Shown here one piece after another: positions 1 to 7,724 of a stretch of DNA of 64,000 nt; positions within the stretch are counted from its first letter, which is position 1; every line of letters starts with the position of its first letter. A program made the translations under genes and the position numbers. The notes under the pieces were generated by a model. It was not told the origin of the DNA, did not search any database, and worked only from the letters and a program-made list of their open reading frames with translations. The stretch comes from an archaeon (GTDB lineage: Archaea > Thermoproteota > Nitrososphaeria > Nitrososphaerales > JACAEJ01), in the NCBI GenBank assembly GCA_024256265.1, contig JACGUK010000004.1:124001-188000 (forward strand). The letters run 5' to 3'.

Positions 1-969
1 TAAGTGACCTGCTCTAAAGGCTCCAAAGGCCTTTCCAGCCTCTGTCATATCTTTTTCAGTGAAGAATATATCATCACCATATAATCGTATTCTCCTATCA
101 GGCGTTAAAATACGTGGCAAGCGGATCAAACCATTTTGCATCCCTGTGTAGACTAAAGCTATAGTTCCAGTCCCTGTTATTCCTCTTGGATGAATGTAAG
201 AGTCGAATTTCTTGACTATGGAACCGTTATTACCATTAACAGAGTAAGATTGATACCCTATCATTGCTTCATCTAAAACTGTAATCTGAAGCCCATCACT
301 AGATGGATTAATGTCTGAGATTGCCCCAGGAGATGCAAGCATGCCCATCTCGATCTCTTGCCCTTCTATTGCAGGACCTGCTGCACATGAGCCAGTATAA
401 ATTTCATCGCCAACCATCAAGCCTATCTCAGCATTAGTCCCATAGTCTGTGACCAAGGCTATCTCTTTCCTATCCAATAAACCAGACTTTACTATCATGG
501 CTATGGCATCTGCTCCAATCATATGAATAACAGCAGGAGGAATGTAAACATCGACCTTAGGGTTTAAAATCTCTAAACCTATTTTGTCTGCGCTCACTAC
601 TGTAGCCTTTCTTTCAAGTCTAGAGATACCTAGAGCTTCAAGTGCTGCATCTCCTGCATAGGCTAAATCACGTATCTCGATTCCTTGAAATATTGATAAC
701 TGTATCGGGTTTCCACCAACAGCCAACCTTTCAACTTTCTTAAGGTCTATATCAAGGTTAAGAAGGACATTTTCAACAGCTCGAGTAACTATTCCATGCC
801 CAACTTCTACACCGTTGTTTATGCAGAAATCTAAATGATCCATAACATTGCTACCTGGCAATGGATGACGTAGAGTTATAGCAGTCGATAAAACTTTCTT
901 GCTTTCTAGCTCTATAGCTTGGGCTCTTATACCACTAGTTCCTATATCGACACCTAAAACAATGCTCAT
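1..969 (-). CDS. RamA-like corrinoid protein reductive activase (5' part; runs off the left edge)
   Basis: The reading frame starts at ATG 967-969 and stays open for 323 codons to the edge, so the C-terminus is missing. The start has the ASKHA phosphate-binding pattern (VLGVDIGTSGIRAQ). Further in are TDYGTNAEIGL, AGPAIEG and a late ITGTGTIALVY segment followed by FTEKDMTEAGKAFGAFRAG, the layout of the DUF4445/RamA domain. Family members use ATP to re-reduce Co(II) corrinoid proteins to Co(I) during methyl transfer. No N-terminal 2Fe-2S ferredoxin domain is present; a C-terminal iron-sulfur domain, if any, lies outside the window. It follows a 78-aa gene and a MetE-like methyltransferase on the same strand, which suggests one methyl-transfer unit. 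The substrate is not visible. Confidence 0.8.
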   Translation of the reverse strand, partial: MSIVLGVDIGTSGIRAQAIELESKKVLSTAITLRHPLPGSNVMDHLDFCINNGVEVGHGIVTRAVENVLLNLDIDLKKVERLAVGGNPIQLSIFQGIEIRDLAYAGDAALEALGISRLERKATVVSADKIGLEILNPKVDVYIPPAVIHMIGADAIAMIVKSGLLDRKEIALVTDYGTNAEIGLMVGDEIYTGSCAAGPAIEGQEIEMGMLASPGAISDINPSSDGLQITVLDEAMIGYQSYSVNGNNGSIVKKFDSYIHPRGITGTGTIALVYTGMQNGLIRLPRILTPDRRIRLYGDDIFFTEKDMTEAGKAFGAFRAGHL

Positions 970-1068
970 ATTTCCACTTTTTGTTTAGGACTGATATATA
1001 AAATAAACTTTTTAACTTATAAATTAATCGTAAGTACTCTATAAACCAGATAAAAACAGGCTTCTAAA

Positions 1069-1305
1069 CTAGTACTTCTCGAGGAACCAAGTCTTATCGA
1101 ACTCTTTTATCTGCTTAACCGTAGTTTCAGGCTTCCATACTACACGCATAGCTATATCCTTCTCCATGTTTATGCCCTTGTAGAGTTCCAGCCAGATAAA
1201 GGCAGGTATTGTATAAACAGCCATGGCAAGCTTGTTTGCATCAGCGACAAACTCCTTGTACCTCTCCTTCCTGATGATATAAACACTATCAAAAGTTGTT
1301 TCCAA
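1069..1305 (-). CDS. Unrecognised 78-aa protein
   Basis: I do not recognise this protein. It starts with TTG at 1303-1305, preceded by an excellent Shine-Dalgarno (GGAGGTG, minus strand, 1311-1317), which makes translation very likely. The sequence is soluble and mixed-charge, with a hydrophobic central stretch (KLAMAVYTIPAFIWLELY) and several aromatic residues. It has no cysteines and no obvious metal site. It lies between the MetE-like methyltransferase and the RamA-like activase, about 100 bp from each, and on the same strand. A small accessory of that methyl-transfer unit is possible but is only inferred from position. Confidence 0.6.
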   Translation of the reverse strand: METTFDSVYIIRKERYKEFVADANKLAMAVYTIPAFIWLELYKGINMEKDIAMRVVWKPETTVKQIKEFDKTWFLEKY

Positions 1306-1386
1306 TCTTTCACCTCCTAAACACTAAGATGAGTAATTATATATACCTTGCCAATAAATCCATCGAATATTAGTATACTGGCAGAT

Positions 1387-2517
1387 TTACGCTTGAGCAA
1401 AATCTTTGATGATATATGATACTCTTTTGAGATACTCTAATGCACATTCATAATTCGGGAAGCTTCTCATTCCACATTCAGGACCAGCGTATGGAACTCT
1501 TTCAATGCCATAATTATCTACTATCTTTTTCAATCTTTTTTTCATGGTTTCAACGGATTCAAGAAAATCTTTTGGATCGATTATTCCCTGCTTTATCCCA
1601 GCCCAAGCCTTCTCAACCCTTTGCATAAGAGTTGCTTCATCAAGATGTGATTCTGCTAAAATTTTCTCTCTGATAAGCCTATCAAAATCTGTTATGCATA
1701 TGCTTGCTTTCAGGAATTTATCTTTTTTCTCAAGAAGTTGCTTTACCCTTTTAGATTCATAGATAGGGTCTTCAGCATGTGATTCAATTATATTCAGTGA
1801 TTTTATCTCCCAAAACAACTCATCTGCTGTATTATGAAGGTGAAGGCATGAACTCACTCCCCTCGATATTGCTTCATGAAAAATATTCTCCCAAGCCTTG
1901 AGTAATTCCTCTCTTCCTTCAGTACCATAGTCGATCAAGGGATCACTTAAAAAACCAAAAGCTGGTTCATCAATTGCAATTAATTCTACCTTTGAGTATT
2001 TGTCTTTATGGATATTGCCCGAGACGAATTTTAAAAGGACTCCACTTAATTCTCTGAATATGCCGATTCTTCTATCTAAAAAAAGGGATGATAGCGTGTA
2101 TGGACCAGTTATGCATATCTTTATCTTGAAGGGACTGCCTAATTTCTCATAAATCGTTCGTGAGTTTCTTTTAATTGCTTGAACCTCAGGTATTTTCGCC
2201 ATCTCAGACCTTAATGATAAGCTTTTAACGATCAAGTAGCCGTTTTCACTCTTTTCTATTCCATCTATAGAATCTAAGAACATGGTGTTCATATCTCTAA
2301 ATTGTGGATAGTTTGGAATATTTATTCCAGCCTCAAGCTTGTCTAAGAATCCTTTGATAACTCTCTCCTCAAAATATCTTACAGGCTCATATGAGGGATG
2401 GCCCATACCATGAAGCAAAGGAAGAATCGAATCAAAGATAATAGCTCCTCTTGAGAATTTATCAAATTCCCCAATGAAGGGCATGCTCCCAACATCATAA
2501 GATTTAATCTTCGACAA
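1387..2517 (-). CDS. MetE-like (UroD/MetE superfamily) methyltransferase
   Basis: 376 aa, the size of the archaeal 'core' MetE proteins that hold only the catalytic barrel. The N-terminus has the DVGSMPF strand typical of the UroD/MetE superfamily. The C-terminus has AGPECGMRSFPNYECA, where the Cys of GPECGM corresponds to the last zinc ligand of methionine synthase. LHLHNT near residue 225 aligns with the first zinc ligands of classical MetE (HTHMC); this gives the His but leaves Thr where a Cys ligand normally sits. ESHAEDP supplies the Glu position. The natural acceptor could be homocysteine, coenzyme M or another thiol. The neighbouring RamA-like gene favours a corrinoid methyl donor, by inference. 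Confidence 0.7.
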   Translation of the reverse strand: MSKIKSYDVGSMPFIGEFDKFSRGAIIFDSILPLLHGMGHPSYEPVRYFEERVIKGFLDKLEAGINIPNYPQFRDMNTMFLDSIDGIEKSENGYLIVKSLSLRSEMAKIPEVQAIKRNSRTIYEKLGSPFKIKICITGPYTLSSLFLDRRIGIFRELSGVLLKFVSGNIHKDKYSKVELIAIDEPAFGFLSDPLIDYGTEGREELLKAWENIFHEAISRGVSSCLHLHNTADELFWEIKSLNIIESHAEDPIYESKRVKQLLEKKDKFLKASICITDFDRLIREKILAESHLDEATLMQRVEKAWAGIKQGIIDPKDFLESVETMKKRLKKIVDNYGIERVPYAGPECGMRSFPNYECALEYLKRVSYIIKDFAQA

Positions 2518-2638
2518 ACTGATCCTCCAATTTTAATAAAAGAAAAAGCTCTACTGTATCTAAAGGTTATCGTTCCATTAAGAGTTTGGACTAAGGTTTG
2601 TGAGAACAATTTCAAGAAGAGTCTAGCAGTTAAGATAG

Positions 2639-2723
2639 TGCGGGGGATGGGATTTGAACCCACGAACCCCTAAGGGACAAGGTTCTGAGCCTTGCGCCTT
2701 TGACCAGACTTGGCTACCCCCGC
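2639..2723 (-). tRNA. tRNA-Leu(CAG)
   Basis: Read on the minus strand, this folds with acceptor GCGGGGG/CCCCCGC and discriminator A. The anticodon stem is CAAGG/CCTTG around loop CTCAGAA, giving anticodon CAG. The variable arm is long, as expected for a type II leucine tRNA. The T arm is GTGGG-TTCAAAT-CCCAT. No intron is visible and CCA is not encoded, as is common in archaea. It sits 70 bp from a plus-strand tRNA-Ser. Confidence 0.93.
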
Positions 2724-2791
2724 AAAATTGTATAAAACATGCTCATATATCAAATTAAACTTAATTAATACAAGAAGATTAAACATGAATA

Positions 2792-2891
2792 GCCGGGGTA
2801 GCCAAGCCAGGTTAAGGCGACCGCCTCGAGTCTATTGATAGTAAGCGGTTGTCCCTTTGTGGACACATGGGTTCAAATCCCATCCCCGGCG
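2792..2891 (+). tRNA. tRNA-Ser(CGA) with a 13-nt intron
   Basis: Acceptor GCCGGGG/CCCCGGC with discriminator G, typical of archaeal tRNA-Ser, and a long variable arm. The anticodon stem ACCGC/GCGGT holds CTCGAG plus extra bases before the 3' stem. Removing 2831-2843 (13 nt) leaves the seven-base loop CTCGAGA with anticodon CGA. That places the intron at the canonical 37/38 position, and the removed piece contains a small hairpin (CTA/TAG). Splicing by the archaeal tRNA endonuclease is inferred. Confidence 0.92.
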
Positions 2892-2892
2892 C

Positions 2893-3008
2893 TCAAGATA
2901 ATTAAAAACTTAGAACTGAGGTAAATCTTTTCATCTAAAAAGCTTTAATAAACATACATGAATTGATGATATTAATTCATTTTCTAGGAGTGCTTTTGCC
3001 CTGTTACA
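2893..3008 (+). repeat. Direct repeat, copy A (resembles phoU 3' end and downstream DNA)
   Basis: About 115 bp that match 6873-6991 with few differences and one or two small indels, in the same orientation. The last part of each copy is the same sequence that encodes the phoU C-terminus in copy B. Here it carries an extra G, so the phoU frame is broken, and no phoU body follows. The two copies bracket the regulator and the ECF operon. Confidence 0.85.
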
Positions 3009-3045
3009 GTTGCTTTTCTGCTTCCTTTTGCACCCAAGATAACTA

Positions 3046-3219
3046 ATGAGAAAATGGAGGCTTATGGTCAATTTTGTATTCTTCACTCTAGGGGTTATAG
3101 TGATAATCGTCCCATCAGTTCATTCTATCGCGCTTTCTAAACCTCATTATGAGAGAAAGATTTCTCAGCTATTTTGCCACTTCGTTTATTGCTTTATTCA
3201 TGGGCTTTTTGGGCTTTGA
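3046..3219 (+). CDS. Possible small or truncated secreted protein (57 aa)
   Basis: An open frame begins ATG-AGA-AAA-TGG and encodes a basic start (MRKWRLM) followed by a hydrophobic run (VNFVFFTLGVIVIIVP) and SVHS. This looks like a signal peptide or a single membrane anchor. The remainder is short and ends at TGA without recognisable domain sequence. It could be the N-terminal stump of a lost secreted protein, since it lies just after a duplicated DNA segment. The alternative is chance; only the signal-peptide-like start supports it. Confidence 0.25.
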   Translation: MRKWRLMVNFVFFTLGVIVIIVPSVHSIALSKPHYERKISQLFCHFVYCFIHGLFGL

Positions 3220-3276
3220 GGGCATCAATCAAAGACAGGTCAAGAGTGGTACAATCAGAAATAACGATATAACTTC

Positions 3277-3819
3277 TCAGCGCAATTTACTCCCTGCTTG
3301 GTTCAGTGCTATGGACGAAAGTCCCTTATTTTGCCATAGAATTTTAGACACACCGAAGCTCCAACTTTCGATGGCGAGCAGGCTCCATGCAATCTTCTTG
3401 ATAGCTTCATCGTAGTTTTTAGAATTTAAGCTTCGTTTAAGCGCTTCTTGCATACAATTCTTCATTTTCTGTATTAGTGTTCCAATAAGTGAAGCTAAAC
3501 ATTCGACCTTTTCACGTTCACTTATTTTCGCATCCTTAAGTAACCTATTAGCATCTTCTATAATTGTTGAAAACTCTTTATCGATATTTCTTAGCTTGCC
3601 TGGCAAAACATAATATTTTATCTTTTTGTCCAACTCATCTCTCCAATCGATCCTTAATACACTTAATATGCAAAGTTCCTTCAAAGTTGTTGCAAGCTTC
3701 TTCTCACTCATATCTAATTCCTTAAGGTTTCTCTTGAAGTCCCTAAACCTGGCTTCCCCACCTATTCTTCTGATAAACTCTACCACCCTGTACTTATACG
3801 GATCCCTAATCCATTCCAA
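3277..3819 (-). CDS. Winged-helix transcriptional regulator next to the ECF operon
   Basis: 180 aa with a TTG start. Residues 1-70 read as a winged helix: YRVVEFIRRIGG, then FRDFKRNLK, MSEKKLATTLKELCILSVLRI and a wing-like strand (KIKYYVLPGKL). The C-terminal two thirds is helical with leucine-rich stretches and would suit dimerisation or ligand sensing. It is divergent from the ECF transporter genes, and a perfect 29-bp palindrome lies 19 bp upstream of its start. The natural reading is an autoregulated repressor or activator of the transporter. The ligand is unknown. Confidence 0.65.
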   Translation of the reverse strand: MEWIRDPYKYRVVEFIRRIGGEARFRDFKRNLKELDMSEKKLATTLKELCILSVLRIDWRDELDKKIKYYVLPGKLRNIDKEFSTIIEDANRLLKDAKISEREKVECLASLIGTLIQKMKNCMQEALKRSLNSKNYDEAIKKIAWSLLAIESWSFGVSKILWQNKGLSSIALNQAGSKLR

Positions 3820-3837
3820 TCGAGCCTTTCAACTCCA

Positions 3838-3866
3838 ATATATTGTACAGTAACTGTACAATATAT
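3838..3866. promoter_or_regulatory. Perfect 29-bp inverted repeat, probable operator
   Basis: Two 13-bp arms (3838-3850 and 3854-3866) are exact reverse complements around a TAA spacer, with core TGTACAG...CTGTACA. The site lies between the TTG start of the winged-helix gene (3819) and the ECF S-component start (3912), where it would overlap or abut both promoters. A symmetric site of this quality fits a dimeric regulator, most simply the adjacent one. Confidence 0.75.
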
Positions 3867-3911
3867 AGTTTATTAATGTAGAATTTTTCTCCTCCTTTAG
3901 AGGCAATTAAG

Positions 3912-4580
3912 TTGAATGGAAGAAAGACAGGCTATATGATACTCTTTATCACAATTGTGATTGCTGTAGTTATGGTTGGGCTTTACATCATAGGAAAAAC
4001 CACAGGTGACCAAATAATTACGGCTACCTTCATCTTCTCAGCCATGTGCGTATTAGGATATTTGAGCATGAGAAAAAGACCCTTGGATGCAAGGGCCCTT
4101 GCATTAGTGGGCATTTTTGGAGCTTTGGGTTTCGTAGCGAGAAAAGTATTTGTTTTTACTATATACCCGCCTCTAGTTCTAGACCCGAGATGGGTTTTTT
4201 CGTTGCTTGTTGCAATTTGGGCTGGCCCTGCAGGAGGAGCCATGGTTGGTGGTATCGTGGGTCTAGCTTCTGCAACAGGATTGGACGTTGTGGCCGGATC
4301 AATAACTCATTTAGTCCTTGGTGCTGTATCTAAAATGAAGATCAAGGGGAAAACGTTGACCTATAAAGCCGTAATACTTTGGCCGTTGATAGGCACTCCA
4401 GCTTGGATTCTTCAACTTCTCATATTCACTGGACCGGCGATTCTCAAAATAGTGGATAAACTGGCTCTAACATTGATTGGGATCGGGATTGTTACTGGGG
4501 CAATAGCCCTAGTTATTGCATTTTATATTGAAACTAAGCATAAAGGACTATTGCTTCAATATGGATTGCTTGAGCGATGA
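3912..4580 (+). CDS. ECF transporter substrate-binding (S) component
   Basis: 222 aa with about six hydrophobic segments. The conserved-looking block ARALALVGIFGALGFVAR is followed by IYPPLVLDPRWVF and a Gly/Ala-rich segment (AGPAGGAMVGGIVGLAS), typical of ECF S proteins that float in the membrane and bind a vitamin or metal. The start is TTG at 3912 with GAGG about 8 bp upstream; ATG eight codons later is an alternative. It overlaps the first ATPase gene by 4 bp (ATGA). The substrate cannot be read from the sequence. Nearby corrinoid-type genes make a cobalamin-related compound one possibility among several. Confidence 0.75.
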   Translation: MNGRKTGYMILFITIVIAVVMVGLYIIGKTTGDQIITATFIFSAMCVLGYLSMRKRPLDARALALVGIFGALGFVARKVFVFTIYPPLVLDPRWVFSLLVAIWAGPAGGAMVGGIVGLASATGLDVVAGSITHLVLGAVSKMKIKGKTLTYKAVILWPLIGTPAWILQLLIFTGPAILKIVDKLALTLIGIGIVTGAIALVIAFYIETKHKGLLLQYGLLER

Positions 4581-5386
4581 TAGAAGTAGAGAACCTTTGG
4601 TTTAGATATCCAAATTCAAAGGATTATGCACTGAAGAATATAAACTTGGAAATAGACGAAAAAGAGTTCGTATTGGTCGCTGGCGCTAGTGGGTGTGGTA
4701 AATCAACACTGGTCAAGACTTTTAACGGTTTAATCCCTCACTTTAATAGAGGAGAATTCAAAGGGATCGTAAAAGTTGATGGAATCAGCACTTTAAACAC
4801 CACAGTTAAGGACCTATCTACAAAAGTCGGAATAGTTTTTCAAAACCCTGAGAATCAGTTGATTGGAGCCAATGTGGAGAGGGTAATTGAGTTCGGCTTA
4901 CAGAATATCGCTCTTAAAAGGGAAGAAATCACCGAAAGAGTAGAAAGAGTCGTTAAAGAATTAAGAATTGATGATATAAGGCATAGGTCAATAGATTCGT
5001 TAAGCGGAGGTGAGAAGCAAAAAGTGGCGATTGCAAGTGTTTTGGCAATGAATTGCAAGATTCTAGTTTTGGATGAACCTTTGTCTCAGCTAGATCCCAA
5101 AAGTGGGCTTGATTTTTTAAGGTTTTTACAAAATTTGTCCAAGAGTTTAGGAGTTATCTTGGTCGAGCACAGGCTAGGTAATGTCTTACAATTCGTAATG
5201 AGAGTAATTCTAATCGATGAGGGAGAAATAAGGATGGATGCCTCTCCAAGGGCCTTCGCTTATGGGCTCTCAGAGGAAATAGTAGAGTTACCGAAGTTTG
5301 TTAAAATCGCTAGACTTCTCGGTTTACAAGGAGTGCTGACTAAGGAGGAGCTGAAGCAAGAATATGATAGAGTTTATAGAAGTTAG
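4577..5386 (+). CDS. ECF transporter ATPase, first copy
   Basis: 269 aa ABC ATPase. Visible are Walker A ([10 protein letters not shown]), the Q-loop (VFQNPENQL), the signature (LSGGEKQKVAIA) and Walker B (ILVLDEPLSQLD), followed by a switch His in VEHRLG. FQNPENQ is typical of energy-coupling-factor ATPases of the EcfA/CbiO type. It overlaps the S gene by 4 bp and the second ATPase by 23 bp, so it is translated as one operon with them. It should form a heterodimer with the next gene product. Confidence 0.9.
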   Translation: MIEVENLWFRYPNSKDYALKNINLEIDEKEFVLVAGASGCGKSTLVKTFNGLIPHFNRGEFKGIVKVDGISTLNTTVKDLSTKVGIVFQNPENQLIGANVERVIEFGLQNIALKREEITERVERVVKELRIDDIRHRSIDSLSGGEKQKVAIASVLAMNCKILVLDEPLSQLDPKSGLDFLRFLQNLSKSLGVILVEHRLGNVLQFVMRVILIDEGEIRMDASPRAFAYGLSEEIVELPKFVKIARLLGLQGVLTKEELKQEYDRVYRS

Positions 5387-6173
5387 CTATGATTACTATG
5401 GCCAAATTGGTGTTAAAGATATAAATCTGAAGATAGAGGAGGGTCGATGGGTCTCTTTAATAGGTGCGAATGGATCTGGCAAAACTACTCTGTTGAAACT
5501 AATAAACGGACTGTTGAAGCCTAAGAAGGGAGATGTTCTAGTCGATGGGATTAACACTAAGAACGTTAAGACATCTTTTCTTTCAAGGAAAGTTGGGTTC
5601 GTTTTTCAGAATCCAGATTACTATCTATTCTCGAATAGTGTTCTGGATGAAGTTATGTTTGCTCCTAGAAACTTCAAATCAAGTGATCCGAGAAGATGTG
5701 CTAAGGAAGCCATCGATCGCCTAGGGTTAAATAAGTATGTGGGAAGGAGCCCTCTTGAGCTTTCAGAGGGAGAAAGAGAGAGAGTTGCAATTGCAAGCGT
5801 GCTTTCGTATAAACCTAAGTATATTTTGCTTGATGAACCAACGAAAGGAATGGATTACAGAAGAAAGCTAGAGTTCTCTAAGATTTTAATGAAGTTGATT
5901 GAAGATGGGCATACAGTTGTAGTAGCAAGTCATGATGTAGAATGGGTTGCTGATAATTCAGATAAAATCGCAGTTTTACATAAAGGAGAGATAATAGCTA
6001 ACGGTCCTATGGAACTTCTTAGTAAAGATGTAATTTTGAACAAAGCTTCTTTGATAAAGCCTCAAACTATAGAAATATGTGAGACTCTGGATTTGGAAGT
6101 TAAATGCAGATTTAAGGAGGTCTCAAAGGAATGTTTAAGTATCAAGCAAAAGATACAAAGTTTCACTCGTTAG
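5364..6173 (+). CDS. ECF transporter ATPase, second copy
   Basis: 269 aa ABC ATPase. Walker A is GANGSGKTTLL, the Q-loop FQNPDYYL, the signature LSEGERERVAIA (Glu in place of the second Gly of LSGGE), Walker B YILLDEPTKGMD and the H-loop SHDVEW. The paired, unequal ATPases are the normal arrangement in archaeal ECF systems. The signature change suggests a functionally asymmetric partner. It overlaps its neighbours at both ends. Confidence 0.9.
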   Translation: MIEFIEVSYDYYGQIGVKDINLKIEEGRWVSLIGANGSGKTTLLKLINGLLKPKKGDVLVDGINTKNVKTSFLSRKVGFVFQNPDYYLFSNSVLDEVMFAPRNFKSSDPRRCAKEAIDRLGLNKYVGRSPLELSEGERERVAIASVLSYKPKYILLDEPTKGMDYRRKLEFSKILMKLIEDGHTVVVASHDVEWVADNSDKIAVLHKGEIIANGPMELLSKDVILNKASLIKPQTIEICETLDLEVKCRFKEVSKECLSIKQKIQSFTR

Positions 6174-6826
6174 ACCCAAGGTCAAAATTCCTTTGGTTTT
6201 CTATAATAGCCCTACTAACTCTATTCTTAGAGAATGTATTCGTAAATATCCTATTAATCGTAATCATCTTTGTAACGGCTAAAATTGCTAAGGTTTTAAA
6301 ACAAGCAATTAAGACGACTCTCTTTTTCATCCCAGCTATGTTCATCGTGATATTTCTCAATATTCTACTTGGAGCTACTCTGATATTCGGCGTTGTTCTA
6401 GCTTTAAGGCTCTTCATAATGATCTCTGGTTTTCAAGTCCTACTATCAACTCTACACCCATCTGAACTAATAGATGCCTTGGAGAGTTTCAATTTACCGA
6501 ACGAACTTTCGTTGAGTCTATCCATATCGTTCCACTTTATGCCTATAGTGATCGACGATATAAGAAACATTTACGATGCTCAAAGAACAAGGGGTTTAGA
6601 AATAGAAGGAATAAGAAAAATTAAAGCTATACTTCCACTCATCATCCCTTTAATAGTTATTTCATTAAGGAGGGCTATGGATCTTGCTGAGGCTTTAGAA
6701 TCTAAAGCATATGGCTCTGCCAAGAGAACTTCATTGGGACGACTTGAGTTTAAGAAGAGCGATTATGTGTTTATATCCTTATGCTTTTTGATCTTAGTCA
6801 TAGCCTTAATTGTTAGTTTTAGATAA
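6131..6826 (+). CDS. ECF transporter transmembrane (T) component
   Basis: 231 aa, polytopic. It starts MFKYQAKDTKFHSLDPRSKFLW, matching the T-component opening in which 'hrLDPRtKl' leads into the first membrane helix. It carries the coupling-helix motif AQRTRGLE and a second AEALESKAYG, the two Ala-Arg-Gly-type helices that contact the ATPases. The last transporter gene of the operon, it overlaps the second ATPase by 43 bp. The operon therefore has a full S-A-A'-T set. Confidence 0.88.
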   Translation: MFKYQAKDTKFHSLDPRSKFLWFSIIALLTLFLENVFVNILLIVIIFVTAKIAKVLKQAIKTTLFFIPAMFIVIFLNILLGATLIFGVVLALRLFIMISGFQVLLSTLHPSELIDALESFNLPNELSLSLSISFHFMPIVIDDIRNIYDAQRTRGLEIEGIRKIKAILPLIIPLIVISLRRAMDLAEALESKAYGSAKRTSLGRLEFKKSDYVFISLCFLILVIALIVSFR

Positions 6827-6872
6827 ATAAGCAAATGTGGTTTGCTTTGATAGATGTAGCGTGAAGTGAACT

Positions 6873-6991
6873 CCTAAGATATTTTAAAAACTTAGAACTG
6901 AGGCAAATCTTTTCATCTAAAAAGCTTTAATGAATATACATGAATTGATGATGCTATTAATTCATTTTCTAGGAGTACTCTCGCCTGTTAC
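6873..6991 (+). repeat. Direct repeat, copy B (phoU 3' end and downstream DNA)
   Basis: Matches 2893-3008 in the same orientation. The first 90 bp are non-coding (AACTTAGAACTGAGG, then TCTTTTCATCTAAAAAGC). The last 30 bp encode the C-terminus of phoU on the minus strand. Because this copy is part of an intact gene, it is probably the original and copy A the duplicate. Confidence 0.85.
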
Positions 6992-7597
6992 TATGTAGAC
7001 TACTTTATCACCTATAGAGTTGGCATGGTCTGCTATTCTTTCAAGATACCTTAAGATCAAAGTTGCAGATACGGAGCATCTCAAACTACCTCCTTTATTT
7101 TCTATGATCCTTTTTACATACTCTTTGTACATATTATCGACTTCATCATCCATCTTTGAGAGAGTTCTTGCCATCTCTACATCTCTTTTTATGAAGGCTT
7201 CTATGCTCTTGTATATCATGACCTTTACTTTATCTGCCATATTCATGATCGTTGAATGATCACATTTTGATAAATCTCCAAACATGCTTAACACAGTAGT
7301 TATATCATAAGCATAGCGACCAAAGCGGGACAAACCATAAGTTATCTCCATAGAAGATTTGATGAACCTAAGGTCTGATGCTACAGGTTGGTACCTTGCT
7401 ATCAATTCAATAGCTAGCTCGCTTACTTCATCTTGAAGAAATCTGAGCGCTTCAGACCACTTGAAGACTTCGTTCCTTACATCCCTTCCTTCAGTGTATG
7501 CCTGGATAGCTGTGGTAACAGCTTTCTCTGATAGCTCTACCATATCCAGAATCATGTTGTTAAGTTTATCCATTCCTAGATCTAATAGTCTTGCCAT
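6962..7597 (-). CDS. phoU: PhoU family phosphate regulator
   Basis: 211 aa, the usual PhoU length, built as two three-helix repeats. DLGMDKLNNMILDMVELSEK opens the first. The acidic metal-binding positions appear in VSELAIELIARYQPVASDLR and in the second half (DEVDNMYKEYV). The end IADHANSIGDKVVYIVTGE is a good PhoU C-terminus. It lies 127 bp downstream of pstB on the same strand and should modulate phosphate uptake or signalling. No pstSCA or PhoR is present in the window. Confidence 0.9.
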   Translation of the reverse strand: MARLLDLGMDKLNNMILDMVELSEKAVTTAIQAYTEGRDVRNEVFKWSEALRFLQDEVSELAIELIARYQPVASDLRFIKSSMEITYGLSRFGRYAYDITTVLSMFGDLSKCDHSTIMNMADKVKVMIYKSIEAFIKRDVEMARTLSKMDDEVDNMYKEYVKRIIENKGGSLRCSVSATLILRYLERIADHANSIGDKVVYIVTGESTPRK

Positions 7598-7724
7598 GAT
7601 GAATTAACCAAACCTGCCAGTTATATATTTTTATAAAAATTTATACTTTGTTATTCCTAGACGAAGATTGCAAAAAGAAAGGCAGTAGGTTTACATCATC
7701 TTCAGATTTAACATAGTTTTTAAT

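Noticed and set aside
2379..2663. Minus-strand 94-codon frame ahead of the MetE-like gene
   Set aside because: It begins inside tRNA-Leu (the MGSNPIPR start is tRNA sequence) and overlaps the MetE-like N-terminus in another frame.
3149..3415. Plus-strand 88-codon frame starting MRERFLSYFATSF
   Set aside because: It overlaps the winged-helix gene on the other strand by 139 bp, its second half is antisense to well-formed protein sequence, and no domain is visible.
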